A stretch of 64,000 nt of DNA from positions 42,379,336-42,443,335 of the forward strand of contig OZ038433.1 of assembly GCA_964036275.1 (NCBI GenBank), given 5' to 3'. The notes beneath the pieces were generated by a model. It saw only the letters and a program-made list of their open reading frames with translations. It had not been told where the DNA came from and did no database searches. Origin of the DNA: Litoditis marina (taxonomy: Eukaryota; Nematoda; Chromadorea; Rhabditida; Rhabditidae). Each line of letters starts with the position of its first letter. Position 1 is the first letter of the stretch. The position numbers and the translations under genes are program-made. This document shows positions 52,606-61,031 of the stretch, piece after piece.

Positions 52606-53526
52606 CTAGTGGGTCGCGCGGCTGACGCCGCGCGCCCCGCTAGCTGGGGGTGCCCCCCAGACCCCCGCGGCTTTGTCATGTTTGAAATCGTAAAAAAAGT
52701 TAAGGCATCAAAGATCATGTTGACAGTTTTCGTCATATGACTCGTCATGTGACTTGTCATGTGAGTTATGACGTCATCAACTTTGAATGTGAAATTCAAC
52801 AATGTATATCTCGCGAACCACTGAACGTTTTTCCGTTATTTTTCATATATGAGTATGACTTGTTATTGGCTATTCACACTGAAATAATCGTACCTGTTCA
52901 ACCAGTTTGAAAATTTAGTTTTTTTCAACTTTTCATTCACTCATAACTAATCAATAAATCGATATTATTGATTTTTGTCAATTAAAAGTCCTATTTATTT
53001 ATTGAGCTCTTTATCTTGATGGAGTTTGGTTCAAATATATCAAGCCATTCAATCAGGACAGACATCATGGAAATGGTTTTTTTCACTAAAATTGTTCATA
53101 AAAAATCAATAAATCAATATTTTCCTTAGTTACTGGGACAAAATGGTTCATGAACCTAGCCACATCTATGGTAGCAATTTGGACCTCAAACTCGAGAAAA
53201 AAGTGTGACCGAACCCAAAATGACAATTTTGTAGCGGATCGATAAATCGATATATCGATTTTTCGTTACCATCATCTTTGTTTCCCATCCGAGTTGTGTT
53301 CATGTTAGGAAGCACTAAGGTCACGGCCGCATGGCTGGCAAGTTACAGCTACGTGAAATCTGAGTAGGGTCCATAAAAATGATCATAAAAAATCAATAGA
53401 TCAAAAGCAAAACTTTTCCGCGACGAAAATTACTTAGAACACTTGAAGGTATACGTACATGGTAATGATGAGCTGAAAGGTTACGAAAAAACGTTATACA
53501 TAAATTGTTAGGTATAGTATAGGTGA
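52606..53526 (-). mobile_element. Helitron-like unit, 921 bp
   Basis: Same variant hairpin and same 5' end as the unit before it, with a different middle (about 52680-53240 resembles the 8000 and 53000-type blocks). It ends GTATAGTATAGGTGA, after which the 471-bp array resumes. Confidence 0.75.
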
Positions 53527-54939
53527 TTAGGGAGGTCGAATTTCAAAAAAAATATACAGCCTTTCTGTTGGTTCCATGAGTGTTTTACGGTTTCATGTTG
53601 TACAGGAAAAATAGAACGGGTCAATATAATTGAGTCATCTCATCAGAATCGAGCAAAAATGTAGGGAATTTGGTCAATTTTCAAACAGTTGTAACTTTGT
53701 TCTTTTTGCAGCTACAAACTTCTAGTTATGAAATTCGGATTCCCCGTGATCTTGTGCGTAGTGTGGTGTCCTCAGAATCAAAGTAGACAAATGTAGCGGT
53801 AATTTACACAAGTTAGAATGAGGACGAAAATCAGCTGACTTTCGAACTGTACATTGTCCTTAAACACAACTTGATGTAGGTTACGTCCAGGCCTACTGCC
53901 TACTTACATTACTCCCAAAAACATAGCTGGTAGCGAGGTCTGAAGACAATAACTCGACAAAAGTGTGTCACGCTTTAGAGTTTACTATAGTTATGTATTA
54001 GGGAGGTCGAATTTCAAAAAAAATATACAGCCTTTCTGTTGGTTCCATGAGTGTTTTACGGTTTCATGTTGTACAGGAAAAATAGAACGGGTCAATATAA
54101 TTGAGTCATCTCATCAGAATCGAGCAAAAATGTAGGGAATTTGGTCAATTTTCAAACAGTTGTAACTTTGTTCTTTTTGCAGCTACAAACTTCTAGTTAT
54201 GAAATTCGGATTCCCCGTGATCTTGTGCGTAGTGTGGTGTCCTCAGAATCAAAGTAGACAAATGTAGCGGTAATTTACACAAGTTAGAATGAGGACGAAA
54301 ATCAGCTGACTTTCGAACTGTACATTGTCCTTAAACACAACTTGATGTAGGTTACGTCCAGGCCTACTGCCTACTTACATTACTCCCAAAAACATAGCTG
54401 GTAGCGAGGTCTGAAGACAATAACTCGACAAAAGTGTGTCACGCTTTAGAGTTTACTATAGTTATGTATTAGGGAGGTCGAATTTCAAAAAAAATATACA
54501 GCCTTTCTGTTGGTTCCATGAGTGTTTTACGGTTTCATGTTGTACAGGAAAAATAGAACGGGTCAATATAATTGAGTCATCTCATCAGAATCGAGCAAAA
54601 ATGTAGGGAATTTGGTCAATTTTCAAACAGTTGTAACTTTGTTCTTTTTGCAGCTACAAACTTCTAGTTATGAAATTCGGATTCCCCGTGATCTTGTGCG
54701 TAGTGTGGTGTCCTCAGAATCAAAGTAGACAAATGTAGCGGTAATTTACACAAGTTAGAATGAGGACGAAAATCAGCTGACTTTCGAACTGTACATTGTC
54801 CTTAAACACAACTTGATGTAGGTTACGTCCAGGCCTACTGCCTACTTACATTACTCCCAAAAACATAGCTGGTAGCGAGGTCTGAAGACAATAACTCGAC
54901 AAAAGTGTGTCACGCTTTAGAGTTTACTATAGTTATGTA
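53527..54939 (-). repeat. 471-bp tandem array B: 3 full copies
   Basis: Units start at 53527, 53998 and 54469 and appear identical to array A. The last unit ends ...GTTATGTA and abuts sequence reading as the end of a non-LTR retrotransposon. This marks the right border of the large array. Confidence 0.85.
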
Positions 54940-54940
54940 T

Positions 54941-55213
54941 TTATTGCAGACGTTTAAGCTTCAATCGGGTCTTTCCCACTTATCAGAAAATCCACTCTCT
55001 TTCAGTAGTTTACCAAGGGATAAACTCCGATTGATTATCCGGGGTAGGAAAATTCTCAGTGATACTAATGGATATTTGTCCACAGTAGTTCGTAAATGGA
55101 ACACCATAAGTAAAGACATTGCTGCTTTTCAAAATGTAGATCAATTTAGGGCGTATTTAGATTGTATTGATGTTTCGGTTTTATATTCTAATATACCTTT
55201 TTCGTTACAGTAA
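54941..55213 (+). pseudogene. Probable C-terminal remnant of a non-LTR retrotransposon reverse transcriptase
   Basis: About 90 codons remain open from the array border to a TAA at 55211. The end of the frame has the layout commonly seen at the C-terminus of LINE-type polymerases: a polar stretch, then an aromatic-containing segment (LSTVVRKWNTISKDI) followed by a helix with FRAYLD. The catalytic domain is absent; the 471-bp array replaces it. About 130 bases downstream is an AATAAA (near 55346) that could be its polyadenylation signal. The identification rests on pattern only. It could equally be the last exon of an unknown gene, since TTATTGCAG at 54941 would also serve as an acceptor. Confidence 0.4.
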
Positions 55214-55762
55214 AGTACGCGAGAATCACCTGAACTCCGCACCCGCTCCCCATATCAGAAGACGGGAGGGTTATAACCCCGTCCCTTTGGGGTTCTAAGG
55301 TTATTCCCGTGGATACTTATGAGATAACATGTGTGATTTTTGTGGAATAAACCTATTATTAAACAAAATGCCATTTCTCTGGATCCTAAAATTTTATGTA
55401 CGAAACCTTTCAATGTATTGAACATAAAACGTTCAAGTTCCAAAAATTCATCACAAAAAAGGCACCCTAAGACGATTGAGCCTTGTTATTGGTTGATCCG
55501 CGATTGCTACCCCTTACTTGCTCGCAAGCTATATACAACAACTTGCCAGTGGTATTTGGTATTTTTCTACCCACCTTTGGAGTTGGACTTGAAAACTTCA
55601 GCTTCACCCAAATAAAATTATGTGGATTCCAACTTCGATATTTCCCATAAACTCGAAAACTCGAAATTGTGTCATCGATTACCCACCCTACATTATTTGG
55701 TAAAACAATGATCATCCAGTTGTCGTCAAATAAGTTCCAATATCCTTCTGACTCATGTTAAC
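55214..55762. other. Region without a supported gene
   Basis: A GC-richer stretch at about 55225-55310 includes GGGAGGGTTATAACCCCGTCCC-like imperfect inverted sequence. The remainder is AT-rich, with short frames on both strands that show no family features. It is probably untranslated sequence of the adjoining retroelement remnant and intergenic DNA. Confidence 0.5.
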
Positions 55763-56423
55763 ATGTCAACAACAGTAACTGGTTCAAAGGTAACTACCCC
55801 TCAATCCCCATATAATTGTGGTAATCCATTTTGTCTGCGTGAACTTTTCATGTACGAAAGCTTTTCATGTACGAAAGTTCGAGACCCCGGAACAGCGGAA
55901 GGCCGGATTCCTCGCCAGACAGTCGAAACGAGACGCCGCCCGAGCTGAGGTCACCGACCAAACTACAATCCAACCAGACCCTGCCGACGACAACCTTCAA
56001 ACTCAAACTGAAATGGAGTTAGTTGAACAGTCCAGAGATTTTGTTTGCAATATGGTTTCCGAATGTCTCTCTCCTCCTATTGAGCCTACTTTGTCGCCAG
56101 AAACTAGTATTGACGATCCAGCAATTCAAGAACCAGTTACTATCATGATGTTACCAAGTCCTCCCGAGGTTCTCTCTGTTATTTGTGATTCGTCTCCAGA
56201 TCTCCAACCTCTGTCTTTTCATACACTCGATGATGTTTCTTTGCAAAATGTTCAGAACTATGTAACTATGTTGTATGACATGCAATGCAGTAGAGTCTCC
56301 ATGAGTGAGCGTTACAGTGCTTTCCGTGGTTGTTATCGATTGTATCCTCATCTTGCCCCAATTGTATCTGATGTCTACTTTGATCGCCATGGTTTCCGTT
56401 ACAACATCAATCCATCATGGTAA
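55763..56423 (+). CDS. Unrecognised open frame, probably a gene or retroelement gag-like fragment
   Basis: A long plus-strand frame runs to TAA at 56421. From about 55878 it encodes roughly 180 residues: a charged N-terminal part (TPEQRKAGFLARQSKRDAAR), a Pro/Glu/Asp-rich acidic middle, and a C-terminal part with FHTLDDVSLQNVQNY and paired aromatic residues. There is no ATG in this frame upstream. An ATG at 55763 opens another frame that would join it only across an intron (GTAACT donor at 55790) or after removal of one copy of the 17-base duplication at 55844-55877. Codon use is more gene-like than in the repeats. I recognise no domain; the acidic middle and terminal position near other retroelement remains would fit a gag-like ORF1, but a host gene exon is equally possible. 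Confidence 0.4.
55844..55877. repeat. 17-bp exact tandem duplication
   Basis: CTTTTCATGTACGAAAG occurs twice in direct succession (55844-55860, 55861-55877). Being 17 bases long it shifts the frame of the surrounding coding sequence. Confidence 0.9.
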
Positions 56424-57814
56424 CTAGTCTAATGTCTGTTTAAACATCATTTATCATGCAATATCATATGCTCCCAAGTTTTTCTCCTTTTCTCACATAT
56501 CAGTTCAACCGGTTCAGTTTTCGTACCTGAATATGATTGTCCAACTATATACTGATAAAGCTTATTATATTATAACTGATCCTATAAGAGTACACAGCAG
56601 TATGAGTCTGGCATTCATATTGAATTCTCAGTATCGTGCTCACATTTCTCAACTGGACTCGTTGGTAGCGTGCCAAATGCGTTGAAAGACTGTTATTTAG
56701 AGAAAACATATATTTTTAGAAAGTTCCCTGAATACGAACTATGACTAAGGGGAAGAACCCGTCACATAAATTTCTATTGTTTTGAAGTATTTCAATATTT
56801 TCAAAAACTGTCTTGAAATTTCATTGGCAAGCTGCCCAAGTCTAGTTGGGAAATGTGCGAACTATACCTCCTTTGTCGGCGTCCTCACTCCTCAGTTAAA
56901 GAAACCGTTCCCCTATAATTTGAGTATCACGAAAAATTTAAAAAGCTCAAAAAAGTTTCTTAATGTGTTCCCAAAGACCATGAAAAAATTTTCTGATTGA
57001 AAATTTGTGAAATTTGCATAACATCAAGCAATAAAGAAGGGGACATGAACATTTTCACTGTGACGCAACTTGACTCGGTTCATTTACATCTAGATTTATT
57101 TTCATTTTGTAGTCTCTAATTGTGTGTTTGTATGTTATAGAGTGTAGTAGAATCATTTTTGCACTTCTATAGGCTATTTTGAGCATACCCCGTACGCAAC
57201 CCCCCTATCGATGTCATTACGTAAGCCGCTTTTCTGAGAAAACGAAGCAAGATAGGGGTATAAAAGTATATATTTTTGATAATGGTTTTTCATGTGCCAA
57301 AAGGTCAAATTGTTAACTCAAAAGTCAAAATTAAAGCGGGACGGATTCTTTAACTCACCAGTCCCACAAACCTATTGCGCAGTAGCAAAATCTAGAACAA
57401 CCTCATGAGAGCACTTCATGAATAAAGCATCACCTTGTGGATTCTCAAAATCATTCACGTGAAGTTCCAAAATTAACTTCACATGAGGTCCTGGGAATTT
57501 TTCCGCGTTGAACGTAGCGTTTTCATCGTTAGAGAACACTCTCGCACGTGAGAGTGTGTGGATTAGAAATATGTAACTAGGTGCGGGTGAGCGAATTTCT
57601 GATGAGAAAAATGTGTGCTGTTTTCTACTAATTGAAGCTGTTTTTGTGTTTCAGTATGGAATAAAGTCTACACTGTTTCTATGGTTTACTACAGCCTGAA
57701 TTTTGATTGTCTAGTGATTGTTGTCTAGTCACAACAGCATCTGCGTATTTCAATTTGTACATTGTATTCATAATATTGTAAAACAAGTGAGATACAAATA
57801 TATCTTTTTCCAGA
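56424..57814. other. Intergenic DNA; no gene supported
   Basis: AT-rich, with small inverted repeats such as CGTGAAGTT/AACTTCACATG (about 57457-57484) and CACTCTC/GAGAGTG (about 57537-57556). No blocks of the Helitron arrays occur here. Upstream sequence of the next gene should lie in the last few hundred bases; I see no definite promoter motif. Confidence 0.5.
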
Positions 57815-59495
57815 ATGCAGTTAGTGTTGTTGTTGACTGTTGTAGCAGCTACTGCATCTATGTCAATCTGGAAAAGAAGCACTGACCAAGGTGAGGGTGA
57901 AACATTAGCATGGGATTTTAGAAAAAATAGCAAAACTAGATTCCATATATCCAATCAACTATTTCGAGAGCTTTTGTAACATTCGATAAATTTAAAGTAG
58001 CCAGCATTCATACAGCTTTTGAACTTCAAAAATTTAGTTGTTCCGCAGCAAAAGTTCATTAATAGCGTGTTTGGAATATTGCAACGAGAAACCCGCTGTT
58101 TAATTTTCATTTTTCACTGACATTTCGTTTATTCTGACTAGTTTCAGATGCCAGTGATTTTCTGTTCGGGAAAAATTGCTTCCCAGGAGAAGTTTTATCC
58201 TACATCCCTCCTCACATTCAACTGTTCATCAAGGACGTGAGTGGCCAAAATTCTCAGAAATGTGGCAACTGAGGTTACAAACGAAAAAATCAATAGTTTT
58301 CTGTAAAATGACACCAATACTCCTGATGTTCCACAGAAGTTCACCGGGAAGGAACTTCTGTTGAAACTGTTCGGATCCAAAGTACAGCCCACTAGTTCAC
58401 TGATTTTGTAGTGGTTGTGGTTTTACCCAACTTTAGTCTCTCCGAAAATGCTTTTTTGGCTTGTTTTACATTTCGGAAACCATTTTACGAACAGGCTCTA
58501 CCTTTTTCTCAGTTTTACGCCGTCGTTTTTGACGAGAACAAGACAAATGAAGAAAAAATGGCGGAAGTAGGTCAAATGGTCAAATACGCTCCGGAAGACG
58601 AGAAGGTGAGCATATTTTGTTTCAAGTTAGTAAACGAATACAGTTTTTGCGGAGAAAAATATCTTCGAAAACGATAGTGCATGATAATGTCGGACTTCAC
58701 ATATGTTTGATCAAGACTATCGGACTAACTATCACCTCCAGAAAGTGGAAAATCTTTTTTTTGTAAGAGTATTGGTTTTTTACCCATGTGACAATTACAT
58801 TTTTTGCTTCAGGAAGACTCTATTGACAGTGCGAAAAAGTTCCTCGAAATAAACGATTGGTTCGACAAAAGACTGGAGGATGTGAGCTCCGAGGTAACAT
58901 TTATCGAATTTCTATGAAATATCAAATCTCAATGCACGATTTAACATTTTTGAATTGGATAATTGGGCACATCGCTTATTTGACGAAGGCGGCCATGTTG
59001 CAATTGCAGCTTCACATTAGATAGTTTCGGTCGGACATGATGTTCTACATGATGCTCTTTGCTATCTCTTCATTTTCCAACCACTCACACAGGTGTGATT
59101 CTACAGGGCCAGCGAATGAGCTGAATTTGCCAAATACGGCTTTCGGCAGAGGACATGTAGGGAAAAATACAACACCACAATGGTTTTCACACCGTTTTTA
59201 TACTCACTCACACGCCCTTCGATCATTCAATTTATAGTCGTCGTCAACGGTACTTTTCGCTGTGTACATTTCGTCGTTTCCAAAGCTCGCCGGTTATGTG
59301 CTTCACTAGCGCAGAAGTTTGCGCCCTGCTACGGAACTTTTGGTCGCAGGTTCGATTCCGGCGGGAGACAGAAGTTAATAAACTCGCACCCACTATAGTC
59401 ATAAGTTGAGGGTAGTCACGGCTGTTGACCAGATCATGAACAAGATGATGGATTTCGACTTCCTCACACAATCGACTGAAGAAAAGAAGAAACAG
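57815..59495 (+). CDS. Small secreted protein gene, SXP/RAL-2 (DUF148)-like, six exons seen, 3' end beyond
   Basis: Exons 57815-57890, 58148-58236, 58337-58381, 58513-58605, 58813-58893 and 59406-59495 join in one frame of about 158 residues. Donors are GT and all acceptors but the last are pyrimidine-rich (TTTCAG, TTCCACAG, TTCTCAG, CTTCAG). The ATG lies one base after TTTTTCCAG, a good spliced-leader or intron acceptor. Residues 1-16 (MQLVLLLTVVAATASM) form a signal peptide. The mature part is charged and helical, with FYAVVFDENKTNEEKMAEV, similar in pattern to the F-x-I-x-x-N-x-N-x-T-x-x-E stretch of nematode SXP/RAL-2 proteins, followed by amphipathic segments such as AKKFLEINDWFDKRLEDV. 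The sixth exon uses a weak acceptor (CATAAG) at the end of SINE-like sequence and ends CAG/GTAATC; the following intron holds a Penelope-like element and no further exon is visible. The gene structure is convincing; the family name is tentative. Confidence 0.65.
59295..59405 (+). mobile_element. tRNA-derived SINE, copy 2
   Basis: tRNA-like head with A box TAGCGCAGAAG (59307-59317), anticodon-arm region CTGCTACGGAACTTTTGG, and a perfect B box GGTTCGATTCC (59349-59359). These are followed by the tail motif CGCACCCACTATAGTCAT, which matches the tail of the copy at 15815-15935. It lies in the fifth intron of the secreted-protein gene, in sense, directly before the last visible exon. Confidence 0.6.
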
Positions 59496-59788
59496 GTAAT
59501 CAACGAGTATTTTTTTACACATCTTCCAAAACAAGTTAAACGTACAGACATAGTTTTTTAAACAATAATTATAAAACGTACATGAAACTTAATTTACTTC
59601 CTTTTCATCTTATTTATCTCACCTTTTCATTTCATTTTATTATATTATATACATTCTAACATATTACTCACACAATTATTTAATTCATCATCCGTAAACC
59701 CATAATTGTACATTCATCATAAATACATAGGAGGGGTCTGTCCTCCGATAACAAAACAGGGGTTCGTTTTGATGGGGTTTATAAAAGG

Positions 59789-59819
59789 TGGAGGCAGGTT
59801 ACCGAATGTGTTGCCTCCA
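59789..59819 (+). repeat. Hairpin in the 5' part of the Penelope-like element
   Basis: TGGAGGCA (59789-59796) and TGCCTCCA (59812-59819) form a perfect 8-bp stem with a 15-base loop. A smaller GGAGG/CCTCC fold lies at about 59731-59748. I looked for a hammerhead ribozyme core, common in Penelope-like elements, and did not find one. Confidence 0.45.
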
Positions 59820-59911
59820 TCGCCTCCATTACGAACGTTTAGTGTAGGCCATTACCAAGCCTCCCGTAAAGGCAGCAGCCCTGCTGAAATCACACGCTCT
59901 CTGTATCAGGT

Positions 59912-60400
59912 GTGGCCACCTCGATACTTAGATTCAGGCCAAACAATTTTATACCATTATCCGCTCAAACCGCGCTAAATTATTTCCAATCAACCGCATT
60001 AAGCAGCAAAAAATATGGAAAGAATATTAAGGAAGTTGTTTGTTTTAATACTAATAACAAAGGAAACAGATGTGATTCAACTAGATGTAAAATATGCCCT
60101 AACATCCGATTTGAAAATCATATAACTAGCACTGTTACAAAATATAAAATAAGAACAGTTAAGGACACTCAAGCTAATTGTATGTCTTCTAACCTCGTCT
60201 ATGCTATCACATGCAAACATTGTAATAAACAGTATGTTGGCGAAACTACACAAACCTTGAAGAAAAGAATGTATGGACATACATACGCATTTAAGAAAAA
60301 TTCACTCAACACATTTTTATGTAATCATTTTTCATCATTAGTAGATCAAGAATTCTACATTGACATTCTAGATAACATCATCATTCTGATCCTATCATGA
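59912..60400 (+). pseudogene. GIY-YIG endonuclease-like domain of the Penelope-like element (broken)
   Basis: The frame contains the cysteine cluster CDSTRCKIC, then LVYAITCKHCNKQYVGETTQ followed by LKKRMYGH. This corresponds to the GIY-YIG signature (here VYAI ... YVG) with its conserved downstream Arg and a CxxC pair inserted between the two halves, as in zinc-bearing GIY-YIG domains of Penelope-like elements. The domain would nick DNA to prime reverse transcription. It leaves frame near 60370 and reaches a stop at 60398. The continuing part of the domain (EKELFWIKLL, PYPFGFND) is found at about 60715-60800, after an insertion. Confidence 0.65.
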
Positions 60401-60404
60401 CTCA

Positions 60405-60703
60405 ACCAACATTCATACAGTCTCAATCTAACAAAACAAGCTAATCTGAATGATCTCTTCAAAAACAAATGTTTATATTTGTGACATCACTATTTTCCTA
60501 TTCTACAAACTTCTCGGTACAATCATCGGTTCAATTGTGCAATACTGCAAAAGTGCACATTATATAATGAGCGCGTAACAGAGTAAACTATACACTACAT
60601 TCTATTTTATCTTCCATATCTCCATTTTCTCGTAATTGGAGTGCCACATATACCAATGTGGAAAGACACGTGTTCAATCGCGAATAAACATTCTATTCTA
60701 TTC
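60405..60703. mobile_element. Insertion inside the retroelement, ending in an ATTCT repeat
   Basis: About 300 bp separates the two halves of the GIY-YIG region. It is non-coding, includes a CCACAT/ATGTGG fold near 60645-60661 and ends CATTCTATTCTATTCTA, the kind of short tandem tail left by some SINEs or LINEs. The borders are estimated from where the protein similarity breaks. Confidence 0.4.
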
Positions 60704-61031
60704 TAACATCCAAACCGATGATAAGAAAATAAGATTAGAGAAGGAACTTTTCTGGATTAAACTCCTTATGACACCTTATCCTTTCGGTTTTAATGATCAA
60801 ATAAGTCAATATGGAAATATATCATCTAACATTATACCTTTTGATAAAAACACTCATCCATACTATGGTATTAAAATATTTAGGTATAAACAAACCAGAA
60901 CACCTAAATCTCAGGGAAGAAAGAATATTGAAGACATTACCATTATCAAGAATTACATTATACAAAAAGATGACAATGATCTACATAAATACTATAAATC
61001 TCTTAATAAATATGAGAAAAAGCTATATTAA
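60704..61031 (+). pseudogene. Linker between GIY-YIG and RT domains of the Penelope-like element
   Basis: The frame resumes with NIQTDDKKIRLEKELFWIKL and LMTPYPFGFNDQI, the usual end of a retroelement GIY-YIG domain, in which the Glu and the aromatic residues of the final helix can be seen. A Lys/Asn/Tyr-rich linker follows, ending NKYEKKLY before a TAA. The reading frame continues two bases over in the RT frame immediately afterwards, so a small insertion at about 61025-61032 separates them. Confidence 0.6.

Noticed and set aside
990..54939. CRISPR array or bacterial repeat system
   Set aside because: Repeat units are 471-1499 bp and contiguous without unique spacers, and the flanking genes are spliced eukaryotic genes.
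990..54939. Plain centromeric-type satellite unrelated to transposons
   Set aside because: Unit borders coincide with TC and hairpin-CTAG termini and units of different families join at those borders, which a simple satellite does not explain. A secondary satellite role is still possible.
59295..59365. Functional tRNA gene on the plus strand
   Set aside because: The B box is perfect, but the cloverleaf cannot be closed and the segment continues into the same tail as the other SINE copy.
59700..59911. Hammerhead ribozyme in the 5' part of the Penelope-like element
   Set aside because: I found hairpins but not the CTGATGA ... GAAA core needed for a hammerhead.
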